From SAR92 clade bacterium (lineage in GTDB: Bacteria > Pseudomonadota > Gammaproteobacteria > Pseudomonadales > Porticoccaceae), in the NCBI GenBank assembly GCA_004211905.1, contig SHBP01000003.1:124001-188000 (forward strand): 64,000 nt of DNA, read 5' to 3'. Below are positions 35,259 through 44,269 of the stretch, in pieces (position 1 is the first letter of the stretch; each line of letters begins with the position of its first letter). Below the pieces are notes generated by a model that had not been told where the DNA came from, made no database searches, and worked only from the letters and a program-made list of their open reading frames with translations. Both the position numbers and the translations under genes were made by a program.

Positions 35259-36377
35259 ATGTCGTTAATTCCGGAAAAACCTATTGTTATTTCGCCCACT
35301 TTGGCTGCTACTATCGGTCTTGAAGAGACCGTGTTGTTGCAGCTTTTGCAGGAATGTAGCACCCATGGAAACCCTGAGACCAGTAATGGTTTTAATTGGA
35401 TTACACTGCCAAGTGAAAAGCTCCTCAGACTATCACCTTTCTGGGGACAAGATGATATTCGTCGGCTGTCAGCAAGCTTGCATGAAAAAGGACTGCTTTT
35501 GATTAGCGGCGGCCCATTCACAGCCAGTCAGCCTTTTAAATTCGCCTTTAATGAAACATGTGGATCACAATCCACATTAGCCAGTTCCTCGACTGTCAAT
35601 CGTTCGATGGTTACGGAAAATCAACCAAAATCAGCAAAGACTATTGGCAGCAGCTGGCAACCAAGTGAGGATGCATTGCGGCAATTGGCTCAGTTGGGGG
35701 TGACTAAAGAATTTGCACAACAGCAAATCCCACAATTCGTATCCTATTGGCGCGACAGAAATGTACCGCGCCATAGTTGGGAATCAAAATATATCAAAGA
35801 AGTATGGAGGCAGTGGCAACAAGCTCAGGCGACTCAAAATAGAAAAAGCAAAGAAGTCTCCCTAACAGGAGCCTGGAGACCCTCAATTGATGCTTTGGAT
35901 ATTCTCATCACCAAAGGTGGTATCAGTGGTAATTTTGTTGACGATGCCATACCAGAGTTTATTCTATACTGGCGTGATCGAGGAGATGTCTCTAGCACTT
36001 GGGACTCTAAATTTATTCATCATGTACGGCGCCAATGGCAGTTCTTTACTGGAATCATGGACCAAGACAGTATGCCACGAATAATCACTTCCCAATGGAA
36101 ACCCAAGGAAGCGGTATATGATGTATTACAGATGGCTAATATAGAACGTTCCTTTGCTGAAAAAATTGTTCCTGAGTTTGTTTTATACTGGCAGGAGAAC
36201 GGCACACCACAATGTTCGTGGAGTACCAAATTTTTGCAGTATGTGAAACGACAATGGGCGTACCAAAGTAAATTAACAACGGAATCTTCAAATGGCAAAC
36301 AGCAAGGACATTCAAAAGGTCGCATCCGAGATCGCAGCATCATCGACGCGCTCTCCGACCGCAGCTGGGCGTCCTAA
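35259..36377 (+). CDS. Protein with three tandem DnaT-type ssDNA-binding domains
   Basis: The 372 residues start with a winged-helix-like region (about 20-85, LLQLLQECS...LPSEKLLRL...LHEKGLLLISGG). After a polar linker (about 98-130), three copies of a DnaT C-terminal-type module follow at about 133-187, 206-260 and 280-333. Each copy reads W-x-P-[SK]...F...IP-x-F-[VI]-x-YW-x-[DE]...SW/TW-x-[ST]-K-[FY]-[IL]-x-x-V-x-[RK]-QW. E. coli DnaT has one such module, which binds ssDNA and remodels PriB during primosome assembly. The last 86 bases overlap the next gene in another frame. It is probably a primosome/helicase-loading factor; specific function is inferred. Confidence 0.8.
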   Translation: MSLIPEKPIVISPTLAATIGLEETVLLQLLQECSTHGNPETSNGFNWITLPSEKLLRLSPFWGQDDIRRLSASLHEKGLLLISGGPFTASQPFKFAFNETCGSQSTLASSSTVNRSMVTENQPKSAKTIGSSWQPSEDALRQLAQLGVTKEFAQQQIPQFVSYWRDRNVPRHSWESKYIKEVWRQWQQAQATQNRKSKEVSLTGAWRPSIDALDILITKGGISGNFVDDAIPEFILYWRDRGDVSSTWDSKFIHHVRRQWQFFTGIMDQDSMPRIITSQWKPKEAVYDVLQMANIERSFAEKIVPEFVLYWQENGTPQCSWSTKFLQYVKRQWAYQSKLTTESSNGKQQGHSKGRIRDRSIIDALSDRSWAS

Positions 36378-36954
36378 GGCTTCGCCAATAAACCCTAAAC
36401 TGGTTGATGCCATCAATCAGGTTTTTGCTTTGTTTCAAGTGAATTATCACAACCAGTACTACAGTGCATTCGGCGACAACACAAAGTCTGAAAATCTTGC
36501 CAAGAAACTCTGGTTGAATAAACTAGACCACTTCTCTTCCGAGACTATCTGTGGTGCCGCAGAGAAAATTATCGCCGAGAGTGAATACCTTCCTACACTG
36601 CATAAAATGCTAAGTGCCTGCCGTCAGGTTGGCATGCCCGCTGGGCTGCCTAATCCGAGAAAAGCCTATCAAGAAGCCTGCAACAAACGCAGCCCTAAAG
36701 CTAAACAGCAATGGTCTCATCCCGCGGTGTACCTCTCAGGTCGTGATGCTGGCTGGCACATGTTAGCCAACGAAATTGAGTCAAAGGCGCTTCCTGCCTT
36801 CGCTGAAATTTATCAACAATACTGTGATCGTGTTTTGGCTGGAGAGAAACTTATTGTTGATACAGCAGCCTCAGAGGCTGAATTGACTGAACTACCAGCA
36901 ACTAAAAAGCATAATCAACAGCAACTTGATAATCTAAGGAAACTGTTAGATTAA
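36292..36954 (+). CDS. Replication protein P-like DnaB helicase loader
   Basis: The 220 residues resemble the phage lambda P family, which loads the DnaB helicase. After a low-complexity N-terminus (1-30, Ala/Ser/Thr-rich), there is a helical segment INQVFALFQVNYHNQYYSAFGD, then AKKLWLNKLDHFSSETI. The region EYLPTLHKMLSACRQ...GLPNPRKAYQEACNKR follows, then WSHPAVYLSGRDAGWHMLANE and IYQQYCDRVLAGEKL, in the same order as in lambda P. GGAA lies 7 bases before the ATG. It overlaps the DnaT-domain gene by 86 bases and ends 19 bases before aceK. No phage genes surround it. Confidence 0.75.
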   Translation: MANSKDIQKVASEIAASSTRSPTAAGRPKASPINPKLVDAINQVFALFQVNYHNQYYSAFGDNTKSENLAKKLWLNKLDHFSSETICGAAEKIIAESEYLPTLHKMLSACRQVGMPAGLPNPRKAYQEACNKRSPKAKQQWSHPAVYLSGRDAGWHMLANEIESKALPAFAEIYQQYCDRVLAGEKLIVDTAASEAELTELPATKKHNQQQLDNLRKLLD

Positions 36955-36973
36955 GGCCTGCGAGATCTAGTTT

Positions 36974-38743
36974 ATGGCACTGCAACCGCTAATACACAAT
37001 TCTACGGCGCGGCGTATGGCCAAAACCATACTCAATGGATTTCGCAGTTATTTTGCTGACTATCTCAATTCAACACTAACCGCGAAAGCGCGATTTGAGA
37101 AGGCCGACTGGCATGGTGTGCGCGAGGCTAACGTCGAGCGCCTGGAGCTATATAAAGACAAGGTAGCGCAGACAGTCCAATACCTTGGTATGGTCACTAA
37201 CAAAGATTTAGAAAATCTTACTCTTTGGAGAGAGGCCAAAAAGGCCTATACCCAATTGGTATTCAATTTTCCTAATTTTGAAATCGCAGAAACATTTTTT
37301 AATTCTGTGTTCAGCGATATTCATGATCATGACAAGATCAGTGACGATATTATTTACGTGATCTCTTCCCAGTTAATCGAGGCGCCCGAGGCTGAGTACA
37401 GTATTTATGTTCGATACGAGGGGGAGAGTTTCCGAGATACATTTAAACGTATTCTCGAAGAGGCAGAATTTTCCTTGCCAATGGAAGATCTGTCATTAGA
37501 TTTAGATTGCATTATGGACGTATTTGCAAAAGAAGTAGCCCCACATCTCAATAATACACCTGAAAAGATTAAATTTGATTTACTTGAATCAACCTTTTAC
37601 CGCAGCAAAGCTGCATACATGGTAGGTCGAGTAGTCGATGGAAATAAAACTTTTCCAATGGCTCTAGTGATTCTAAATAATGAGCAAGGTGGACTCTACG
37701 TCGATACTGCTCTCTTTGATGCCGATGAACTCAGCGTGGTATTTAGTTTTACTCGTAACCACTTTATGGTCGATGCTCCTCTTCCATATCAATATGCACA
37801 TTTCCTGAAACATTTGATGCCTAACAAACTTGATTATGAAATCTACAACTCACTGGGGTTCCCAAAACATGCCAAGAGTGAGTTTTATCGCCAACTTGTA
37901 GGTCACCTAAACAACTCATCTGATGAGTTTGTGGTTGCACCTGGCATCAAAGGTATGGTGATGTCTGTATTCACCCTACCCTCTTATAATATTGTATTTA
38001 AAATTATCAAAGACAAGTTCGCGCCTCCCAAAGAGGTGACTCATCAGATAGTTCGTGAAAAATACCGGCTGGTTTCTCGCCATGATCGTATTGGCCGTAT
38101 GGCAGATACTCAGGAATTCGACAACCTTATATTTCCGCTTAATCGATTTTCAAAGGAACTTTTAGACGAATTACAGAAGGTTGCCCCATCGCAAATAGAA
38201 ATTCGTGATGACAAACTTTTGATAAGGCATCTATATACTGAGCGATACATGACGCCCTTAAATATTTTCCTTGAAAGCGCCAGTGATAAGGAAATAAAAA
38301 GTGCGATGGAGGAATATGGCAATTGTATCAAGCAATTAGCAGCAGCTAACATATTCCCAGGGGATATGCCTCTAAAAAACTTTGGTGTTACACGTCATGG
38401 TCGTGTGGTGTTTTATGATTATGACGAAATTGCCACACTCACCAAATGTAATTTTCGCCAAATTCCCGAACCTCGCACTGAACAAGAGGAAATGCAATCA
38501 GGAACTTGGTACACGGTAGATCCCAATGATATCTTTCCAGAAGAGTTCAGACTATTTTTCTCAGGCAACACCAAAGCAAGAAAAATGTTTGAGTCCATGC
38601 ATAGTGAGCTTTATGACGTCAATTTCTGGATCGATCTACAGGAGCGAATTCGTGAGGGTTATGTAGTTGATGTCTTCCCCTACCGGCGAGCGAAGCGCTT
38701 CGATCGCGGCAAGGTGTCTCAACTAGAAGTCTTTGCGGATTAA
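36974..38743 (+). CDS. aceK: Isocitrate dehydrogenase kinase/phosphatase
   Basis: AceK phosphorylates and dephosphorylates isocitrate dehydrogenase to direct carbon into the glyoxylate shunt. The 589 residues match family length. They include an N-terminal regulatory domain and a kinase-like C-terminal domain with GIKGMVMSVFTLPSYNIVFKIIKDKF (ATP-binding loop and Lys), then DMPLKNFGVTRHGRVVFYDYDEI (catalytic Asp/Asn region). The usual neighbours aceA/aceB are not here. Its stop TAA shares the TTAA tetranucleotide with the convergent gspB stop. Confidence 0.97.
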   Translation: MALQPLIHNSTARRMAKTILNGFRSYFADYLNSTLTAKARFEKADWHGVREANVERLELYKDKVAQTVQYLGMVTNKDLENLTLWREAKKAYTQLVFNFPNFEIAETFFNSVFSDIHDHDKISDDIIYVISSQLIEAPEAEYSIYVRYEGESFRDTFKRILEEAEFSLPMEDLSLDLDCIMDVFAKEVAPHLNNTPEKIKFDLLESTFYRSKAAYMVGRVVDGNKTFPMALVILNNEQGGLYVDTALFDADELSVVFSFTRNHFMVDAPLPYQYAHFLKHLMPNKLDYEIYNSLGFPKHAKSEFYRQLVGHLNNSSDEFVVAPGIKGMVMSVFTLPSYNIVFKIIKDKFAPPKEVTHQIVREKYRLVSRHDRIGRMADTQEFDNLIFPLNRFSKELLDELQKVAPSQIEIRDDKLLIRHLYTERYMTPLNIFLESASDKEIKSAMEEYGNCIKQLAAANIFPGDMPLKNFGVTRHGRVVFYDYDEIATLTKCNFRQIPEPRTEQEEMQSGTWYTVDPNDIFPEEFRLFFSGNTKARKMFESMHSELYDVNFWIDLQERIREGYVVDVFPYRRAKRFDRGKVSQLEVFAD

Positions 38744-39285
38744 CGGAAGGGAATCGTCTCAACCCGATTACCCGCACGAATCATAAAGCTATCGGAATTA
38801 ATGACCACGAGGGTCCAGACCGAATCAATTGCATCGCCTTCACGGAAGCTACTTTCACCAATAAATAGTCGGTTCGACGAGGAGCCTTGATTGAGATACA
38901 TATGCCCAGCAATAATCAAGTCAGGTACAGCTAGAGTTTCGCTTTCAATAGGTAAAGGATCAACCGGTAAAGGTTGCATCTCTATTGTCTGCGACGGTTC
39001 ATCTGAGATTAAAACCGAGGATTCAACGACTTTGGCTATTGAATCATTCATCGCAGATGGTATTTTTGGTGCTTCGACTTGGGATAACTCAGCGCCACCA
39101 AAATAAATTCCGATTAACACAGCCAATGGTACCAACACTACCGTAACTTTTAACCAAGACTTATCTTTCACCGGTTCAGGTTGATAGGGGTCCCAATGGG
39201 CACTTGCAAAATCGTCCAATTCTTTTGGATCCTCTCGAAGACGGTCTCTCTCAGCTTTTTTAAGAGCACTCAAAATATATGACAT
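38740..39285 (-). CDS. gspB: Type II secretion assembly protein GspB
   Basis: GspB works with the ATPase GspA (ExeAB) to insert or assemble the GspD secretin through peptidoglycan. The 181 residues have the GspB start MSYILSALKKAERDR, one membrane helix at about 45-62, a Pro-rich periplasmic linker, and the C-terminal GspB domain (about 120-181, DLIIAGHMYLNQG...RLFIGESSFREGD). It is the last gene of the operon; its ATG overlaps the gspA stop by one base. It converges with aceK without a gap. Confidence 0.92.
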   Translation of the reverse strand: MSYILSALKKAERDRLREDPKELDDFASAHWDPYQPEPVKDKSWLKVTVVLVPLAVLIGIYFGGAELSQVEAPKIPSAMNDSIAKVVESSVLISDEPSQTIEMQPLPVDPLPIESETLAVPDLIIAGHMYLNQGSSSNRLFIGESSFREGDAIDSVWTLVVINSDSFMIRAGNRVETIPFR

Positions 39286-41021
39286 TAGTTATCGGTTCCT
39301 ACTAATCTGGGAATCTTTTGGTCCGTCAACTGATTCAATCTCATCAGGGTCTGATGACCAACGATGCCATCAGCTAAGATATTCTGCTGGCGCTGGAACT
39401 CGGTCACCTGTTGCTGAACAGCTTCAGTGTAGCGCCCGCCACTAATGATGTTAGATGACTCCTCAGACAATTCTCCAAGCTTTGCTTGCAACCAACTTAA
39501 AGCAGGCTTATTGATATCACCAGCTTGAAGAACAAGAAAGTCCTTTGGAGGCTGCCAAAGATACACATAAGTACCTGTCCATCGCTCTTCAAAAATTTTC
39601 TTATCCAATAAGACGATTTCGCCACCCTCCAACAAATATACTGTTGTCTCATCTACATTAATTAACAGCTGGCTTTTTGTTAATCCCGAAGGCTTTTGCA
39701 GCACTACAATACCAGGTCGATCAACTACAGTAAGGTTGTAGATAGTCGCCTGACCAAGCGTTTCCGCGCGCAATCCATTGTCTTCAGCCAGAGCCGACAG
39801 TTCTTCAAAAGTATATACCTCAGGGACCTCTACGCCCCAAAGTGCGAATAGGTTAACCAAAGGGTTAGTGGGTACGCTAACTGATTTTTGAATCAATTTT
39901 TGTTCAACAAGAAAGGTCTCTTCAGTTATTACTTCAATATCAAACTCTTTTTCTGGAACAACACCTTCGCTATCTTTGAGATTAGCTGGGAGAGAAACGG
40001 CAGTAACGGCCAACGCCTCTTGTTCGATCACTCTAGGCTCTTCAATATCCAGACCCACTGACTCTGCGGGGAGCCCAGCGTCTGTGACAAGATCGGGAAC
40101 AATCATTTCTTTGAATAAAGGTACGTTGAGACTCACCACTGCTACTAGCGTCAATACAAGCAACCCTAGAATGGGCTTGTTCGACCCTCCAGAGTCTCCC
40201 AAATCCCCCATAATTTCTGATGCTGCATCTTTTACCAGGGCCGCCGATACTTTCCTATCTCCCAAAGAGTAAGCAGCTAGCAATGCCTGATGGCAGATTA
40301 AATTAATCAATCGCGGAACGCCCTTGGTTAATTTAAAGATGACACTGATACAACCAGCATCAAAGATAGGCCCGCCAGCACCGGCATGATGCAGTCTATG
40401 ATTAATATAATTTGCTACCTCAGCTTTATCTAAGGGCAGCAAATGAAACCGTGATACTACTCTCTGATTCAGCTGCCGAAGATCTTGCTGCCCTAGTATT
40501 TCAATCAACTCTGGTTGAGCCACTAAAAGTATATGCAGTAGTTTTTGCGTATTAGTTTCTAGATTGCTCAACAACCTTAGGGTTTCTAATACGTCATTGC
40601 TAAGGTTTTGCGCTTCCTCGATAACAATTAGGGTTTTTTTTCCCTCCGCATGACTTGCCAGCAGGTTTTGGTTCAATGCATCAATGCAAATCTTGGAAAA
40701 AGACAGGTCTTTTTTTTCTGGTAACTTAATTGATAATTCGTGACAGATGCTGGCAAGAAGATCTGTTTCATTGAGTTTACTATTTAATACGTAAGCAACC
40801 CTAACATGGGCTGGAATGCGTTGTAGCATGGTGCGAGTAAGGGTAGTTTTACCCGTCCCCACCTCACCGGTCAGCAAGATAAAGCCACCCTCTCGATCAA
40901 GCCCGTACTTTAGGTGCGCAACGGCCTGACGATGCTGGTGGCTAGGATATAAAAATCCTGGATCAGGAACAATCGAGAACGGCTCTCGCTTAAGGGCAAA
41001 ATGCTGCAAATAAATACTCAT
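39285..41021 (-). CDS. gspA: Type II secretion ATPase GspA (ExeA-like), with peptidoglycan-binding domain
   Basis: The 578 residues begin with an AAA+ ATPase: Walker A GEVGTGKTT at 52-60, Walker B LIVIEEAQNL and sensor region LHILLVAQPEL. One membrane helix follows at about 283-300 (LGLLVLTLVAVVSL). The periplasmic part ends in a peptidoglycan-binding domain of the PG_binding_1 type (about 515-570, YTEAVQQQVTEFQRQQNILADGIVGHQTL). This matches ExeA, which remodels peptidoglycan for secretin assembly. It lies 9 bases after gspD in the same operon. Confidence 0.93.
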   Translation of the reverse strand: MSIYLQHFALKREPFSIVPDPGFLYPSHQHRQAVAHLKYGLDREGGFILLTGEVGTGKTTLTRTMLQRIPAHVRVAYVLNSKLNETDLLASICHELSIKLPEKKDLSFSKICIDALNQNLLASHAEGKKTLIVIEEAQNLSNDVLETLRLLSNLETNTQKLLHILLVAQPELIEILGQQDLRQLNQRVVSRFHLLPLDKAEVANYINHRLHHAGAGGPIFDAGCISVIFKLTKGVPRLINLICHQALLAAYSLGDRKVSAALVKDAASEIMGDLGDSGGSNKPILGLLVLTLVAVVSLNVPLFKEMIVPDLVTDAGLPAESVGLDIEEPRVIEQEALAVTAVSLPANLKDSEGVVPEKEFDIEVITEETFLVEQKLIQKSVSVPTNPLVNLFALWGVEVPEVYTFEELSALAEDNGLRAETLGQATIYNLTVVDRPGIVVLQKPSGLTKSQLLINVDETTVYLLEGGEIVLLDKKIFEERWTGTYVYLWQPPKDFLVLQAGDINKPALSWLQAKLGELSEESSNIISGGRYTEAVQQQVTEFQRQQNILADGIVGHQTLMRLNQLTDQKIPRLVGTDN

Positions 41022-41030
41022 AGCCTGCCA

Positions 41031-42950
41031 TTACTCAGTGGTTTCTGATGCTTTCCCTTGATTGATAAATTCTTTGATTTGCTTGGTCACAGCGCCCTCT
41101 TCATCTCCTTCGAAATCTCGGGTAATTAGATGGTCAAATTTAGACTTAGATAATGCCTTCGCATCTTCTGCGGTGCGGATAATCGTCGGTCTAATGAACA
41201 TCATGAGGACTTTTTCTCTGTCATTCTTATTTGAGGACTTAAATAGATTACCTATTAGTGGAATATCCCCTAAGATCGGAACCTTCGACGCACTATTGCC
41301 GCTAGTTCCTTCAATTAAACCACCGAGAACAAAGATTTCACCATCTTGGATCATCACATTGGTTTGCATAGTACTTTTTGTGGTAGTGGCTCCCAACTGG
41401 GAGTCCGCAGTACCAGTTTTAACAGCGGACGATTCCTGCTCGATCTCTAACCGAACCGCATTACCTTTACTAATTTGTGGTTTGACCTTGAGCATCACCC
41501 CCACCTCTTCACGATTAACCGTTGTGAAAGGATTGACACTATTGGAATTATTGGTATTGGCATAACTACCCGTAGGGAAAGGCACCTCCTCACCTACTGT
41601 GAGAGAGGCTTCTTCGTTATCAAGAGTAATCACCGAGGGTGTAGAAAGAATCTTAGTACGCCCATCGGTCTTCAGAGCCTGAACCAATAATCCAATACCT
41701 CGATTGGTGTCAGTATCGAAGTCTCCTACCACACCGATAACACTTTGAGGTAGCACTTGAGCAGCACTGGCACCATCCGCACTGCCGCTCAAAGCAGTAC
41801 CTAATAAACCTGCTAGCACGCCATCAAAATTAGAGATATAACCACCTCGGTTCTTACCGGTAATCACTAATTGTGAGCTAAGGTCTCGAGCCTGCTCTTC
41901 TGACAATTCAGCAATAACCGCCTCTATGAGAACTTGTGGTCGCGCCCGATCTAATTTTTTCACCACATTTTGAATTTCACGCACTAACGCGGAGGGCGCG
42001 GCCAAAATCAATGCATTATTAAGCTCATCAATTTCTACTTGGTAGGTGGCTTTTCCTTTTGTATCGCCGGTTGACTCACCCGCTAAGCGCAAGAAAACAT
42101 CCGACCCAAGCATGCCATCAATAATTGGTTTGATCTCTGCTGCTCGTGAGTAATCCAAATAAATAACTTCTACGCTACCTTTTTTCGCAGAGGGCAGATC
42201 CAATAGTTTAAGCATATTTTTAAAGGCAGTCCGAGCCATACCCGGACCACTTACAATTACTCGATTATTCAGTCCATCCTCAACCAAAGACAATTCTTGC
42301 TTTTGCAACTGTTTAAGTTGGCCCGCGATGTGCACTGCCTCACCGGCAGAAATATGATTCAAAGTAATGACTTCTACTGCATTTTGATCGGGATCATCCA
42401 TCTCTTGCAAAATGGTTTTCACTTTTTTAACGTTGCTTTTAATATCTGAGATCACCAGATAATTACTTTGAGCGTATGCCAGTAATCTGGCTCCATTGCT
42501 AAGAAGAGGCTTGATTACTGGCACCAAGGTCGCTGCCTGGACATGGTTAATTTTAATGATTTCAGTCACTAGTTTGTTATCACCATCTCCACCAGCGAAA
42601 TTAAAAGCCTGGGTAAAAGGAATAATTCGAGTGATAGCGCCATCTTCAACCGCCTGAAACCCGCCAACCTGAAGTGCGGAAATGATAGCCTCATAGAGTA
42701 AAGTCGAATCTATTGGCCCCGGAGAAATAATAGTAACCTTACCTTTAACTCTCGGATCCAGAACAAATGATTTACCAGTGACCTCTGCAGCACTCTCAAT
42801 CACACTGCGGATGTCTGCGTCTCGAAAATTAATCTGTACCGTTTCAGCAGCAAAGGCCTCTGACATCAGAGACCAAAAAAGACATACAGTGATGCCGATT
42901 CTAGTCAAAGAGCGATTCTTACCTTTTGCTTTGTAGGTATTAACTATCAT
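41031..42950 (-). CDS. gspD: Type II secretion outer-membrane secretin GspD
   Basis: GspD forms the 12-15-fold outer-membrane channel. The 639 residues have a signal peptide (about 1-34), the N0 domain (VQINFRDADIRSVIESAAEVTGKSFVLDPRVKG), repeated N1-N3 domains (IIKINHVQAATLVP, VITLNHISAGEAV, VIYLDYSRAAEI), and the C-terminal secretin domain. The latter has the gate (VGEEVPFPTG) and VPILGDIPLIGNLFKS. Length is slightly shorter than E. coli GspD. It is followed by gspA-gspB, which probably help its assembly, and no separate pilotin gene is seen. Confidence 0.97.
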   Translation of the reverse strand: MIVNTYKAKGKNRSLTRIGITVCLFWSLMSEAFAAETVQINFRDADIRSVIESAAEVTGKSFVLDPRVKGKVTIISPGPIDSTLLYEAIISALQVGGFQAVEDGAITRIIPFTQAFNFAGGDGDNKLVTEIIKINHVQAATLVPVIKPLLSNGARLLAYAQSNYLVISDIKSNVKKVKTILQEMDDPDQNAVEVITLNHISAGEAVHIAGQLKQLQKQELSLVEDGLNNRVIVSGPGMARTAFKNMLKLLDLPSAKKGSVEVIYLDYSRAAEIKPIIDGMLGSDVFLRLAGESTGDTKGKATYQVEIDELNNALILAAPSALVREIQNVVKKLDRARPQVLIEAVIAELSEEQARDLSSQLVITGKNRGGYISNFDGVLAGLLGTALSGSADGASAAQVLPQSVIGVVGDFDTDTNRGIGLLVQALKTDGRTKILSTPSVITLDNEEASLTVGEEVPFPTGSYANTNNSNSVNPFTTVNREEVGVMLKVKPQISKGNAVRLEIEQESSAVKTGTADSQLGATTTKSTMQTNVMIQDGEIFVLGGLIEGTSGNSASKVPILGDIPLIGNLFKSSNKNDREKVLMMFIRPTIIRTAEDAKALSKSKFDHLITRDFEGDEEGAVTKQIKEFINQGKASETTE

Positions 42951-42984
42951 CTATTTATTCCGTTTTTCTATTAAATTCGCCGTT

Positions 42985-43791
42985 TTAGGGTTTTAGTCCC
43001 AAAGTTGGTAGTATTTTAGCCGACAGACTGGCCGCATTGACATAAATAGTTTCTTCTTGACCATTTCTCATTACCGTGACCGGCAAACTATTTGCCGCAC
43101 TGTAACTCATCATCTTTATAGGATTAGCCATTAAGTCCTGCACGGATAAACCGTCAACCTGAAGTACAACGTCACCATCACGGATATCCGCCATCATCTT
43201 CACCTCTGTTGAAAGATTATTTATCTTAAACCCTGTATCACCTGAAACGTTTACAGGTACTGCCCCAAACATGTTCGCTAGAGCAAAACCTTGGGTTTGA
43301 ATATCACGACCTGATGTATCAGGCACAATCTCGGTCTGCATAATGACATCGGGCTTTTTCATTAAGACCTGTTTCCTCACACCATTCTCAAGGACGATAA
43401 TCCGAAAAGCCTGGATTTCCACTAACTCTAATGAACCGCTAAGCTTATCGCCAACTTGGTATACCTTTTCTGCTTGCCCTTTAAATTTAAGAGTGGCAGA
43501 AGCGTTCTGAGCAGATAGCATAACCCCTAACAAGTCTGCATTGATCTTAGCATCTTGCAAGGATTGTCCCGGCTGAGCAACTTGGGTGACAATGGCAGCT
43601 TTCTCTCCACCAAACCAGTTCCATTGTATTATTTTTCCTGAAGCCACTCTTTTTAGCTGCGTTGGCTGAGGCTCAGAATCTTCAACTAGAATATCTGTAA
43701 TTATTAATAAAAGATAAACTCCCAACAAACCCATAAGCCCGAGGAGAGTTGCTCGAATAACGCTCTGAGAATTGTTTAGATCAACTTTCAA
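42985..43791 (-). CDS. gspC: Type II secretion inner-membrane protein GspC with PDZ-like domain
   Basis: GspC connects the inner-membrane platform to the secretin. The 268 residues show one membrane helix (about 15-32), the homology region (about 75-150, LLGVMLSAQNASATLKFKGQ...YQVGDKLSGSLELVEI), and a C-terminal PDZ-like domain (about 200-262, GFKINNLS...IRDGDVVLQVDGLSVQD). Unusually it lies after gspM and not at the operon start. The start overlaps gspM by 11 bases. Confidence 0.9.
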   Translation of the reverse strand: MKVDLNNSQSVIRATLLGLMGLLGVYLLLIITDILVEDSEPQPTQLKRVASGKIIQWNWFGGEKAAIVTQVAQPGQSLQDAKINADLLGVMLSAQNASATLKFKGQAEKVYQVGDKLSGSLELVEIQAFRIIVLENGVRKQVLMKKPDVIMQTEIVPDTSGRDIQTQGFALANMFGAVPVNVSGDTGFKINNLSTEVKMMADIRDGDVVLQVDGLSVQDLMANPIKMMSYSAANSLPVTVMRNGQEETIYVNAASLSAKILPTLGLKP

Positions 43792-44269
43792 TGGCTACAA
43801 CCTCCATAGAACCCTTCAACTCTGTGCCAGAGGATGTCGTTACATTTAAGGATTTAATAGCATAACCAGCACAAGCAATCTGATGCGCCAGATGCATCAC
43901 ACGATTAGCATCTGACCCACTAAAGACCAACCGCTGAGTTCCATTATTATTTTGTAATGAGTTAAAGCGAAGTTGGTTACGACGGACCAGTCTAGTTAGC
44001 TGATCTCTATCAGAGCTTTTATCAACATCCCGATTAGCACAACCATTTTTAAGGCGAACCACAACCTCACGTTGCTGCTCCAACCACCTTAGGTCTGCAT
44101 TTAATTGCTCAGCCTGCTCAGACAGCTCGCTATGTTTAGCCACCATAGGTGAAATAAGCGTGACTATTGCAGTTATAATTATGATAATCCCCCCACCTGA
44201 AGCAAGTTGCTTTTCTCGAGATTCTAACCCATTAAATGTTGATCGAAGCCTGGCAATGATCTCGTTCAT
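43781..44269 (-). CDS. gspM: Type II secretion protein GspM
   Basis: A 162-residue bitopic protein with a membrane helix at about 25-45 (GGGIIIIITAIVTLISPMVA), a coiled-coil segment (about 48-75, Glu/Gln/Leu-rich) and a small ferredoxin-like periplasmic domain. This layout is that of GspM, which stabilises GspL and the platform. It overlaps gspL by one base and gspC by 11. Sequence conservation in this family is low, so position in the operon is part of the evidence. Confidence 0.88.
   Translation of the reverse strand: MNEIIARLRSTFNGLESREKQLASGGGIIIIITAIVTLISPMVAKHSELSEQAEQLNADLRWLEQQREVVVRLKNGCANRDVDKSSDRDQLTRLVRRNQLRFNSLQNNNGTQRLVFSGSDANRVMHLAHQIACAGYAIKSLNVTTSSGTELKGSMEVVAIES

Noticed and set aside
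35259..36954. Prophage remnant explanation for the DnaT/lambda P-like pair
   Set aside because: No integrase, repressor, terminase, attachment repeats or phage structural genes flank it, and it sits tightly between radA and aceK.
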